A DNA stretch of 6,887 nt from Gammaproteobacteria bacterium (GCA_016762975.1 JAESUV010000163.1:1-6887); one strand, 5' to 3'. Positions 1 through 6,750 are shown, counted from the first letter of the stretch. Translations and numbers: made by a program. The notes: generated by a model from the sequence alone, not told the origin.

Positions 1-237
1 AAAGCTAGGGACACGGGCTGCCTTAATTTGAATTGGCTCGCCGGTTTGAGGGTTACGACCAGTTCTAGCCGCTCTGTGCTTAGTGGCAAAAGTTCCAAAA
101 CCAACCAACACAACCGGATCTTCTTTCTTCAAAGAACTTGTAATTGCGTCAATCATTGCATCGATAGCACGACCAGCAGCAGCTTTAGGAAGGTCCGCAC
201 TAGCGGCAACAGCATCTATTAATTCTGATTTATTCAC
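1..237 (-). CDS. hupB: DNA-binding protein HU-beta, C-terminus cut by window edge
   Basis: This is the small nucleoid protein HU-beta, which bends and compacts DNA as a homodimer or as a heterodimer with HU-alpha. Reading the minus strand from GTG at 237-235 gives 79 codons that stay open to base 1. The N-terminus MNKSELIDAVAASADLPKAA and the internal GFGTF and RAARTGRNPQTGEP motifs are diagnostic of HU. The family is about 90 residues long, so roughly 11 C-terminal residues and the stop lie outside the window. The segment RNPQTGEP starts the DNA-binding beta arm, and the conserved intercalating proline sits in it. GTG is chosen because it matches the conserved HU-beta N-terminus and has AGGGGAT at 248-242, five bases upstream. 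It follows lon, as in other gammaproteobacteria, but has its own promoter 185 bases or more upstream. Identification is secure; the only gap is the missing tail. Confidence 0.97.
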   Translation of the reverse strand, partial: MNKSELIDAVAASADLPKAAAGRAIDAMIDAITSSLKKEDPVVLVGFGTFATKHRAARTGRNPQTGEPIQIKAARVPSF

Positions 238-253
238 GTTATCCCCTTTTTCT

Positions 254-285
254 AAATTTAAGTGATTTCCAAATTTAAGTGATTT
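254..285 (-). repeat. Two direct copies of a 15-bp unit in the hupB leader
   Basis: The plus-strand sequence AAATTTAAGTGATTT occurs at 254-268 and again, identically, at 271-285, giving a 17-bp period with CC between the copies. It lies just upstream of the hupB ribosome binding site (248-242), so in the messenger the copies would read AAATCACTTAAATTT twice. The unit could be a small tandem duplication, a paired binding site, or a single-stranded A/U-rich region that keeps the start accessible. Nothing in the sequence decides among these. Confidence 0.85.
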
Positions 286-421
286 TTTTAATCTATAAAC
301 GCCTAAAAAATGCCGGTGTATTGAGTGCAATATTGCTGATCAAAACACACAAATTCTAAGCGTTGGCTTAATCTAATTCTTTTCCCACAAATATGATGTA
401 AATCCACCGTAATACCCAACC

Positions 422-451
422 TTTATACCAATTGGGTGAAAGCCATGTCAA
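422..451 (-). promoter_or_regulatory. Sigma-70-type promoter for hupB
   Basis: On the minus strand a perfect -35 hexamer TTGACA (451-446) is followed after 18 bases by TATAAA (427-422), which matches the -10 consensus at five of six positions. The -35 starts only 17 bases after the lon stop codon. Transcription would begin near 415, giving a leader of about 178 bases before the hupB GTG. The leader includes a small hairpin at 357-370 (TAAGC, four-base loop, GCTTA) and the direct repeat at 254-285. I see no convincing intrinsic terminator between lon and hupB, so read-through from lon may also contribute. Confidence 0.75.
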
Positions 452-467
452 CAGGAAACACGCTGTA

Positions 468-2897
468 TCAATGGGTATTTATGTGCTTTTCATCACTAGT
501 TTTATCTTTATCTTCCTGCTTGGCATCTTTACCTGGGGACGCTTTTTTATCATTGCTTAATGGAGTCGGTTGGTATTCTAACGCATGCTCCAAAACTTGA
601 TCGATCCAACGTACAGGAATGATGTCTAAATCCGCTTTGATATTGTCCGGAATTTCCTTAAGGTCTCTCTCATTGTCGGCAGGAATTAGCACAGTCTTAA
701 TGTTTCCTCGGTGCGCGGCCAATAATTTTTCCTTCAGTCCTCCTATTTTCAACACCTGCCCGCGTAGTGTAATTTCTCCGGTCATAGCCACGTCGGCGCG
801 AACTGGGATAGAGGTCAGAGCTGATACCAAGGCCGTGCACATACCCACGCCCGCACTAGGCCCATCTTTGGGAGTCGCTCCTTCTGGTACGTGTATGTGA
901 AGATCGTGTTTTTCATGGAAATTAGCGGGCAAGCCAAGTGACTCCGCTCGACTCCTAACCACGGTAAACGCCGCTTGAATCGACTCCTGCATCACGTCGC
1001 CAAGAGAACCTGTCATGGTTGTTTTTCCCTTACCATTAACAGCAACCGCTTCTATCGTAAGCAATTCTCCACCTACGGAGGTCCAAGCCAACCCGTTAAC
1101 CTGACCTACCAGGTTTTTATCTTCCGCCTTGCCGTAATCATATTTACGAACACCAGAATAGTGTTCCAATTCCGCGGAGGTAAGGTTGACCACCTCGGCA
1201 TTACCATCCATAGAGTTCGCCTTAACTACCTTGCGGAAAATCTTGGCTATTTCTCGTTCCAGACCACGGACTCCAGCCTCGCGAGTGTAATAACGAACCA
1301 AGTCACTAATAGGCTCTGTAGTGAAGGTTAATTCCTGATCTTTAACACCGTTGTTCTTTTTTTGCTTGGGAATTAGGTAGCGCTCAGCGATGCTTATTTT
1401 TTCTTCCTCTGTGTACCCTGGAAGTCGAATCACCTCCATACGGTCCAGTAGCGCCTCAGGAATGTTCATGCTATTCGAGGTACACACAAACATAACTTCC
1501 GAAAGGTCGTAGTCGACCTCAAGATAGTGATCATTGAAGCTATGGTTTTGCTCTGGATCTAACACCTCCAGCAAAGCAGAAGCAGGATCTCCGCGATTAT
1601 CCATACCCATCTTGTCGATTTCGTCTAACAAAAAAAGTGGGTTCTTGACGCCAACCTTGGATAATTTCTGCACCAATTTACCCGGCAAGGAGCCAATATA
1701 GGTTTTCCTATGCCCCCTGATCTCTGCTTCATCACGAACGCCACCAAGCGCCATGCGCACAAACTTCCTATTGGTCGCCCTAGCAATCGACTCTCCTAAC
1801 GAGGTCTTACCTACACCCGGTGGTCCCACTAGACAGAGAATCGGGCCTTTTAGTTTCTTTACGCGCTTCTGCACGGCGAGATATTCGAGAATTCGTTCCT
1901 TAACTTCCTTGAGGCCGTAATGGTCTGTCTCGAGAATTTCCTCAGCCTTAACCAAGTCCATACGTACCTTGGAGCGCTTCTTCCACGGAATGCTAACCAT
2001 CCAATCGAGATAGGTGCGTACGACAGAAGCTTCCGATGACATCGGTGACATCTGCTTCAATTTATTTAACTCCGAAACGGCCTTCTCTTTTGCTTCTTTA
2101 GGCATACCCGCATCTTCGATGCGAGCTTTAAGCTCCTCTGCCTCGTTCGGCACGTCATCCATCTCACCCATTTCTTTCTGGATGGCCTTCATTTGTTCAT
2201 TCAGGTAATACTCACGCTGACTTTTCTCCATCTGCTTCTTCACGCGTCCGCGAATGCGCTTTTCTACTTGAAACAGATCGATTTCTGACTCGATTAGCGC
2301 CATCAGGTGTTCGACTCTTGCCTGTAAGCTAACCAGCTCAAGCAGATTCTGCTTCTCCGCGAGTTGCAGAGTCATGTGATTAGCGATGGTATCAACTAAA
2401 CGCCCAGGCTCATCGATGCTGGAGATAGAAGTCATTACCTCTGGCGGTATCTTCTTGCTGAGCTGCACATACTGCTCAAATTGTGAAAGAAGGGAACGAA
2501 TCAATAATTCAGACTCTTTCTCGGGAATCGGGTCAGTATTGAGAACAAGAATCTCGGCACGAAAATGATCAGCATCGAAGCTGACGTTACGCAATTGCGC
2601 TCTATCTAGACCCTCAACGAGCACCTTGACTGTGCCATCTGGCAAGCGAATCAGCTGCAGAATCGTTGCAACTGTACCGATCTGATATAGATCATCGGCT
2701 GCAGGTTCATCGTCGGACGCATTCTTCTGCGCTACCAACAAGACCTGCTTGTTGCTTGCCATGGCTATTTCCAAGGCTTTAATGGATTTAGGTCTGCCGA
2801 CGAATAAAGGCTGAACGATTTGCGGATAGACCACTACATCTCGCAGCGGCAATAGTGGAAATTGTGTGTTACTGAGATCGTCAGGCGATATGCTCAT
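468..2897 (-). CDS. lon: ATP-dependent serine protease Lon
   Basis: Lon is a cytosolic homohexameric AAA+ protease that unfolds and degrades damaged proteins and short-lived regulators. The 809 residues show the full LonA layout. The N-terminal substrate domain begins at FPLLPLRDVVVYP (residues 13-25), and a helical/coiled-coil linker covers about 185-300. The AAA+ module has Walker A GPPGVGKT (358-365), Walker B LFLLDEID (421-428) and the sensor-2 segment GVRGLER (542-548). The C-terminal protease domain has catalytic Ser681 in PKDGPSAG and Lys724 in GGLKEKLLAA. E. coli Lon is 784 residues; the extra length here is mostly a charged tail after about residue 778 rich in Lys, Asp and Glu. The ATG at 2897 starts just before the conserved N-terminal domain, but its ribosome binding site is weak. 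lon lies 125 bases after clpX and has a likely heat-shock promoter of its own. HU-beta, encoded next, is a known Lon substrate in E. coli. Confidence 0.98.
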   Translation of the reverse strand: MSISPDDLSNTQFPLLPLRDVVVYPQIVQPLFVGRPKSIKALEIAMASNKQVLLVAQKNASDDEPAADDLYQIGTVATILQLIRLPDGTVKVLVEGLDRAQLRNVSFDADHFRAEILVLNTDPIPEKESELLIRSLLSQFEQYVQLSKKIPPEVMTSISSIDEPGRLVDTIANHMTLQLAEKQNLLELVSLQARVEHLMALIESEIDLFQVEKRIRGRVKKQMEKSQREYYLNEQMKAIQKEMGEMDDVPNEAEELKARIEDAGMPKEAKEKAVSELNKLKQMSPMSSEASVVRTYLDWMVSIPWKKRSKVRMDLVKAEEILETDHYGLKEVKERILEYLAVQKRVKKLKGPILCLVGPPGVGKTSLGESIARATNRKFVRMALGGVRDEAEIRGHRKTYIGSLPGKLVQKLSKVGVKNPLFLLDEIDKMGMDNRGDPASALLEVLDPEQNHSFNDHYLEVDYDLSEVMFVCTSNSMNIPEALLDRMEVIRLPGYTEEEKISIAERYLIPKQKKNNGVKDQELTFTTEPISDLVRYYTREAGVRGLEREIAKIFRKVVKANSMDGNAEVVNLTSAELEHYSGVRKYDYGKAEDKNLVGQVNGLAWTSVGGELLTIEAVAVNGKGKTTMTGSLGDVMQESIQAAFTVVRSRAESLGLPANFHEKHDLHIHVPEGATPKDGPSAGVGMCTALVSALTSIPVRADVAMTGEITLRGQVLKIGGLKEKLLAAHRGNIKTVLIPADNERDLKEIPDNIKADLDIIPVRWIDQVLEHALEYQPTPLSNDKKASPGKDAKQEDKDKTSDEKHINTH

Positions 2898-2941
2898 ATA
2901 CTACTCTATGAATTTGTGGACACGCCTAACTGCTGCGCACT

Positions 2942-2978
2942 AAAAAGTGATTAGATGGCCTTAGAGCCTACATCTAAT
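2942..2978 (-). terminator. Weak hairpin with T tract between clpX and lon
   Basis: On the minus strand ATTAGATG (2978-2971) and CATCTAAT (2957-2950) form a perfect 8-bp inverted repeat around a 13-base loop. Five T follow at 2946-2942, separated from the stem by three bases. The stem is AT-rich and the T tract short, so at most this is a weak or partial terminator of transcripts arriving from clpX. It overlaps the start region of the lon promoter (2977-3005). Confidence 0.4.
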
Positions 2979-3005
2979 GATGGTGCCAGAGCCTCAGATA
3001 TCAAG
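2977..3005 (-). promoter_or_regulatory. Sigma-32 (heat-shock) type promoter for lon
   Basis: On the minus strand CTTGATA (3005-2999) matches the sigma-32 -35 consensus CTTGAAA at six of seven positions. After 13 bases comes CACCATCAT (2985-2977), close to the -10 consensus CCCCATNT. Spacing of 13 to 14 bases is typical for this sigma factor. lon is a classical heat-shock gene in E. coli, with a sigma-32 promoter in the same clpX-lon gap, so position, spacing and sequence agree. The start site would be near 2970, giving a leader of about 73 bases. Confidence 0.7.
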
Positions 3006-3022
3006 GCGCTGGCAGATCTTTA

Positions 3023-4315
3023 TCAGCTCTGTTCATCTGCAGCAGATTTGCTCTGCGGCTCTACATTTTCGTACATCAGCAAAGGCTCTGACTCGCCTTC
3101 TATCACGGCAGTATCGATGATGATCTTGCTGACCTTGTCCAGTGAAGGAATCTTGTACATGGAATCCAGTAACACTGTTTCCATGATGGAGCGTAGCCCC
3201 CGAGCGCCAGTCTTGCGCTCTTTCGCCTTTTTCGCGATAGCACGAAGCGCATCATCACGGAATTGGATCTCCACTCCTTCCATTTCAAACAACTGAGCAT
3301 ACTGCTTAGTTAATGAGTTCTTCGGCTCTCGAATGATTCGAACCATCGCATCTAAGTCCAGCTCATCAAGAGTAGCAATCATCGGTAAACGGCCTACGAA
3401 TTCCGGTATAAGGCCGTATTTCACTAGGTCTTCAGGCTCCACGCCGCTCAACGTCTTCCCCATATTGGCTTCTTCTTCCTTCGATCTCACCTCTGCAGAG
3501 AAACCAATACCACTCTTATCGGAACGATCTCGAATGATGCGATCTAAACCCGCGAAGGCGCCACCACAGATGAATAAAATATTTGTCGTATCGACTTGCA
3601 GGAACTCTTGCTGCGGATGCTTACGACCGCCTTGCGGTGGAACGGAGGCCACGGTGCCCTCAATTAGCTTCAGTAAAGCTTGCTGCACACCTTCGCCAGA
3701 AACATCTCGAGTGATGGATGGATTATCTGACTTGCGGGAAATTTTATCGATTTCATCGATATAGACGATGCCTATCTGGGCCTTTTCTACATCGTAGTCA
3801 CATTTTTGTAACAGCTTCTGAATGATGTTCTCGACATCCTCACCTACGTAACCCGCTTCGGTGAGCGTTGTCGCATCGGCAATAGTAAAGGGGACGTCCA
3901 GCAAGCGCGCCAATGTTTCTGCCAACAGGGTCTTACCCGTGCCGGTAGGGCCAACCATCAAGATGTTGCTCTTGCTTAGCTCAACCTCACCGTTAGATTT
4001 AGCGTAGTTCAGGCGTTTGTAGTGGTTATAAACCGCTACGGCAAGCACCTTCTTTGCATTTTCCTGTCCAATGACATACTCATCAAGAGTTTCTTTAATT
4101 TCTTGGGGAGTCGGAAGTTTGCGCGCGCTGGTTTCGGTATCTTTTTCTTGAATCTCTTCACGAATGATGTCGTTACACAAATCAACACACTCATCACACA
4201 CGAACACCGATGGGCCCGCAATTAGCTTGCGAACCTCATGTTGACTCTTACCGCAGAACGAGCAATACAGCAATTTGCCGTTATCGTCGCCTTTATTAAC
4301 GTTATCGTCTGACAT
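3023..4315 (-). CDS. clpX: ClpXP protease ATP-binding unfoldase subunit ClpX
   Basis: ClpX is the hexameric AAA+ unfoldase that recognises degrons such as the SsrA tag, unfolds the substrate and threads it into ClpP. The 430 residues compare with 424 in E. coli. The N-terminal zinc-binding dimerisation domain has four cysteines at 18, 21, 40 and 43. The AAA+ domain shows Walker A GPTGTGKT (122-129), the pore-1 loop GYVG (155-158), Walker B with Asp187 and Glu188, the pore-2 RKH motif (231-233), the ClpP-docking IGF loop (270-272), the likely arginine finger at 309 and the sensor-2 motif GARGLR (370-375). All functional loops are intact, so it should work with the ClpP encoded upstream. The ATG at 4315 is the only plausible start, as the next Met is residue 120. 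Its Shine-Dalgarno signal is poor: an AGG lies 11 bases upstream. No good promoter is visible before it, so co-transcription with clpP is most likely. Confidence 0.98.
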   Translation of the reverse strand: MSDDNVNKGDDNGKLLYCSFCGKSQHEVRKLIAGPSVFVCDECVDLCNDIIREEIQEKDTETSARKLPTPQEIKETLDEYVIGQENAKKVLAVAVYNHYKRLNYAKSNGEVELSKSNILMVGPTGTGKTLLAETLARLLDVPFTIADATTLTEAGYVGEDVENIIQKLLQKCDYDVEKAQIGIVYIDEIDKISRKSDNPSITRDVSGEGVQQALLKLIEGTVASVPPQGGRKHPQQEFLQVDTTNILFICGGAFAGLDRIIRDRSDKSGIGFSAEVRSKEEEANMGKTLSGVEPEDLVKYGLIPEFVGRLPMIATLDELDLDAMVRIIREPKNSLTKQYAQLFEMEGVEIQFRDDALRAIAKKAKERKTGARGLRSIMETVLLDSMYKIPSLDKVSKIIIDTAVIEGESEPLLMYENVEPQSKSAADEQS

Positions 4316-4506
4316 CTAAACTACAACCTGAAATCTAAAAATTTGGCTAGAGCCCTAAAATAGCGGACTTCTAGGTATTGACCGGGCTTTCTATTCAATC
4401 CAAACCCGGAACCTGAATGCGAATCTGTAACAAGAGTGAGCTGGTAGGCTCCATCAGCATCTAAAATGGCGACATCTGCATGGAAATGCAAGCCCCTAGG
4501 GACGCT
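4316..4506 (-). other. clpP-clpX gap, open in the clpP frame
   Basis: This 191-base gap has no recognised gene. Immediately after the clpP TAA, the clpP reading frame stays open for 61 codons (4506-4324) and stops at TAG (4323-4321), five bases before clpX. The translation contains protein-like stretches such as HADVAILDADGAY and KPGQYLEVRYFRALAKF, which I do not recognise. It has no ATG. A TTG at 4491 is possible, but its AGGGG sits too close to act as a normal ribosome binding site. At 4382-4409 a hairpin can form from CCGGG and CCCGG, with three more A-T pairs past a bulged base. No T tract follows it, so it is more likely an mRNA processing or stability element than a terminator. About 5% of random 61-codon stretches would stay open, so the frame may be chance. 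Confidence 0.3.
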
Positions 4507-5139
4507 TTATATGCTATCTATGCCTTTATTATCTACTCTTCGCCGAATTACTTTATCCACCAAGCCGTAATCTTGGGCTTCATCGGCACTCATGAAGTTG
4601 TCTCGCTCCGTGTCCTTCGCGATTGTCTCCTCAGTTTGTCCAGTATGATTGGCAAGTATTACATTAAGACATTTCCGCAACTTAATGATTTCATTGGCTT
4701 GTATCTCAATGTCCGATGCCTGGCCTTGAGCCCCGCCACTGGGCTGATGTATCATCATCCGCGAATGGGGCAGAGCTAAGCGCTTGCCCTTCGCGCCACC
4801 CGCCAGCAGCATTGCACCCATACTAGCTGCCTGACCAATGCACATTGTGCTCACATCCGGCTTGATAAACTGCATCGTATCGTAAACCGATAACCCAGCA
4901 GTAACCGACCCGCCAGGAGAGTTGATATACAAATGTATGTCTTTATCTGGGTTTTCAGATTCTAAGAACAGCATCTGCGCAACAACCAGATTGGCCATAT
5001 GGTCTTCCACCTGGCCCGTCATGAATATCACCCTGTCCTTTAATAATCTGGAATAAATGTCGTAGGAGCGCTCACCACGGGCCGTTTGCTCGACAACCAT
5101 AGGCACGAGAGCCGCAGTAGGTTGAATAATATTTGACAT
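4507..5139 (-). CDS. clpP: ATP-dependent Clp protease proteolytic subunit ClpP
   Basis: ClpP is the serine peptidase that forms the double-heptamer chamber degrading proteins delivered by ClpX, or by ClpA elsewhere in the genome. The 210 residues compare with 207 in E. coli. The catalytic triad is Ser106 in GQAASMGA, His131 in MMIHQP and Asp180 in the ERD motif. The oxyanion-loop sequence SPGGSV is at 74-79. The mature N-terminus in E. coli begins ALVPMV; here ALVPMVVEQ begins at residue 10, so the propeptide would be only nine residues. The ATG at 5139 is supported by AAGGA at 5153-5149, nine bases upstream, with a second AGGGA at 5147-5143 that is nearer than ideal. It follows tig by 80 bases and precedes clpX, consistent with coupled supply of both ClpXP subunits. 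I found no clear sigma-32 promoter in the tig-clpP gap. Confidence 0.98.
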   Translation of the reverse strand: MSNIIQPTAALVPMVVEQTARGERSYDIYSRLLKDRVIFMTGQVEDHMANLVVAQMLFLESENPDKDIHLYINSPGGSVTAGLSVYDTMQFIKPDVSTMCIGQAASMGAMLLAGGAKGKRLALPHSRMMIHQPSGGAQGQASDIEIQANEIIKLRKCLNVILANHTGQTEETIAKDTERDNFMSADEAQDYGLVDKVIRRRVDNKGIDSI

Positions 5140-5154
5140 GTATCCCTATCCTTC

Positions 5155-5175
5155 TAATGCCGGTCAATAATGCCG
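5155..5175. repeat. Short direct repeat in the tig-clpP gap
   Basis: The 8-mer TAATGCCG occurs at 5155-5162 and 5168-5175, a 13-bp period, just upstream of the clpP ribosome binding site. It could be a small regulatory repeat, but a repeat this short can easily be coincidence. The rest of this 80-base gap shows no terminator or clear promoter. Confidence 0.3.
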
Positions 5176-5219
5176 ACTAGGTAAATAACGGTTAAACCAC
5201 GCTTTTAAAAACTGCCCAA

Positions 5220-6563
5220 TTAGGCGCCCGATTCTGCATCTTCGCCTGACGACTCGGCTGCTTTTGGCTCCGGCTGAATTACTTCCTGATAACCCACCAA
5301 CTTATCTGTCACTGCGGATTGATCAATAACGTAGTCAAACACCTGATCTTCTAGAACGCCTGACTCAATCGTAGCCAATTGCTCTTCGTTGCCGTAATAC
5401 CAGTTGATGACGTCATCTGGCGACTCATAAGTTGACGCAAGCTCCTCAATCGCTTCACGCACCTTCGTAGGGTCTGCCTTCAATTCCTGCTGCTGAATCA
5501 CTTCGCCTAGCACTAGGCCTAAAAGCACACGCCTAGAGGCCTGCTCTTTGAACAAATCGTCCGGGAGCATCTTTGCATCGATATTCTGTCCGCCACCAAA
5601 TTGCTGCATCGCCTGCTTTCTTAGCTGCTCGATTTCTCCTGTGACTAAGGCATCGGGAACCTCAGCGTCGACCGCATTTATGAGACTGTCCATGACCTTG
5701 GTCTTGAGCTTATTGCGGCTTGCCGTCTTTAGCTCGCGGCGCATATTCTTTGTTACTTCCTCACGAAAAGCGTCATTTCCACCCTCTTCGACGCCGAAGC
5801 CCTTATAGAACTCTTCATCTAGGACTGGCATGCGTTGCTCACTCACAGAATTTAGTGTGATCTCGAAAGCGACCTCTTTCCCAGCCAATTCCTTATTGTG
5901 GTATTCCTCAGGAAAGCTTAAATCGAGAGTAAACGCATCGCCTGCGGACTTGCCTTCTATCCCTGATTCGAACCCCGGAATCATCCGCTCAGACCCAAGA
6001 ACCAAGTTCGTTCCCTCTGCGCTGCCTCCCTCAAAGTCCTCACCGTCACGACGGCCGACATAATCAATATTAACCATATCTTCCTTCGCTGCGGCTCTGT
6101 CTGCCACTTCCCAAGTTTGCTTCTGCTTGCGCAGGGTCTCTATCATCTCATCGATATCAGACTCAGAGATTTCTGCTCCCAGGCGCTCCGCCTTGATCGT
6201 CGAGAAATCCGGCAAAGTAATCTCTGGGTAGACTTGAAATGTCGCTACAAATTCTAAATCTTGCCCCTCATCTAGATTTTTCGGGTCAATACTGGGCTGG
6301 CCAGCTGGCTTCAAACTTTCTTGATCGATGGCCTCGTAATAAGACTGGCTCATCATCTCGCCAACCACTTCCTGTCGCACGCCAGCACCAAACTTGCTTT
6401 TGATGACCTTGTAAGGAACCTTGCCCTTTCGAAAGCCATTTAGCTTTACGTTTCTAGCCGCCTCCTGTAGCCGCGTGTTAACAGCGCTCTCGACTTTCTC
6501 GCTAGGAACAGCGACGGTCATTTTTCTTTCTAAACCTTGTGTAGTTTCAACGGAAACCTGCAT
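5220..6563 (-). CDS. tig: Trigger factor, ribosome-associated chaperone and prolyl isomerase
   Basis: Trigger factor docks at ribosomal protein uL23 beside the exit tunnel and shields nascent chains. The 447 residues compare with 432 in E. coli. The N-terminal ribosome-binding domain starts with the typical MQVSVETTQGLER and carries the signature GFRKGKVP (43-50), which contacts the ribosome. The FKBP-type peptidyl-prolyl isomerase domain spans about 162-240, starting at VNIDYVG and including the active-site region MIPGFESGIEG (194-204). The remainder, roughly 115-150 and 250-430, forms the linker and the helical C-terminal chaperone arms. The last 16 residues are an acidic, Ala/Ser-rich tail. 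The ATG at 6563 matches the family N-terminus and has GAGG at 6574-6571, seven bases upstream. It is the first gene of the cluster, and an extended -10 promoter lies about 40 bases upstream. Confidence 0.98.
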   Translation of the reverse strand: MQVSVETTQGLERKMTVAVPSEKVESAVNTRLQEAARNVKLNGFRKGKVPYKVIKSKFGAGVRQEVVGEMMSQSYYEAIDQESLKPAGQPSIDPKNLDEGQDLEFVATFQVYPEITLPDFSTIKAERLGAEISESDIDEMIETLRKQKQTWEVADRAAAKEDMVNIDYVGRRDGEDFEGGSAEGTNLVLGSERMIPGFESGIEGKSAGDAFTLDLSFPEEYHNKELAGKEVAFEITLNSVSEQRMPVLDEEFYKGFGVEEGGNDAFREEVTKNMRRELKTASRNKLKTKVMDSLINAVDAEVPDALVTGEIEQLRKQAMQQFGGGQNIDAKMLPDDLFKEQASRRVLLGLVLGEVIQQQELKADPTKVREAIEELASTYESPDDVINWYYGNEEQLATIESGVLEDQVFDYVIDQSAVTDKLVGYQEVIQPEPKAAESSGEDAESGA

Positions 6564-6578
6564 GTATAAACCTCACTA

Positions 6579-6608
6579 TTTCCAAGCGGAAGGCTCGGAA
6601 TTTATAAT
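6579..6608 (+). promoter_or_regulatory. Candidate plus-strand promoter divergent from tig
   Basis: A perfect -10 hexamer TATAAT lies at 6603-6608. Eighteen bases upstream, TTTCCA (6579-6584) matches the -35 consensus at four of six positions. The predicted start is near 6615. The region is AT-rich, so the hexamer could be coincidental, and the same bases serve the opposite-strand tig promoter. Support comes from the structured stretch and terminator-like hairpin downstream. Confidence 0.35.
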
Positions 6609-6612
6609 ATCA
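6604..6612 (-). promoter_or_regulatory. Extended -10 promoter for tig
   Basis: On the minus strand TGATATTAT (6612-6604) is a TGn extended -10 element with hexamer TATTAT, five of six to consensus. The -35 position is poor (TAAAAT), which is usual for extended -10 promoters. Transcription would begin near 6597, giving a leader of about 34 bases that contains the tig ribosome binding site. It shares its bases with a plus-strand TATAAT at 6603-6608. Confidence 0.5.
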
Positions 6613-6614
6613 AA

Positions 6615-6750
6615 CAGTATCGAGATATTTTACTGAATTAATCTGGATAGTGGCTAGCGATAGCTGGATAGCCTGATTGGGCAAGCTATTGATTTTAAGA
6701 CTTTTCACGTAGCCTAGGGGCTATCGCCAGCCCGCAAAGTGCGGGATTTT
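6615..6750 (+). ncRNA. Candidate structured small RNA or transcription attenuator
   Basis: This stretch contains no recognised gene but is unusually rich in self-complementarity, and it runs from a plausible plus-strand start site to a terminator-like hairpin. GCGATAGC (6657-6664) pairs perfectly with GCTATCGC (6720-6727). CTGGATAG is repeated directly at 6643-6650 and 6664-6671. Near the 3' end three hairpins compete: TAGCC/GGCTA (6710-6723), GGGCT/AGCCC (6718-6733) and CCCGCA/TGCGGG (6731-6745), each overlapping the next. That alternation resembles terminator/antiterminator logic. No known RNA family is recognised. An RNA of about 136 bases is inferred, not seen. The structure could also belong to the minus strand or be an intergenic repeat element. 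Confidence 0.3.
6731..6750 (+). terminator. Intrinsic terminator-like hairpin, plus strand
   Basis: CCCGCA (6731-6736), a three-base AAG loop and TGCGGG (6740-6745) form a perfect GC-rich 6-bp stem, followed by ATTTT (6746-6750). The T tract is short, so efficiency is uncertain. On the minus strand no T tract follows, so it does not look like a terminator for a gene upstream of tig. An alternative pairing of GGGA with TCCC (6743-6753) would sequester the T tract. Confidence 0.45.

Noticed and set aside
327..336. GCAATATTGC perfect 10-bp palindrome in the hupB leader
   Set aside because: It is short and AT-rich, has no partner site, and a single palindrome of this length is common by chance.
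451..467. ACAG/CTGT pairing just after the lon stop as a lon terminator
   Set aside because: The stem is only four base pairs with no T tract, and it overlaps the edge of the hupB promoter.
975..1331. Long plus-strand open frame inside lon
   Set aside because: It lies wholly antisense to a fully conserved lon coding region and shows no family features, so it is a shadow frame. The same applies to the other plus-strand frames inside tig, clpP and clpX.
4382..4409. CCGGG/CCCGG hairpin as a terminator between clpP and clpX
   Set aside because: No T tract follows on the minus strand, and clpX lacks its own visible promoter, so termination here would be unexpected.
4316..4506. A separate clpX promoter in the gap after clpP
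   Set aside because: No pair of -35 and -10 hexamers with acceptable spacing was found; TATTTT near 4359 has no matching -35.
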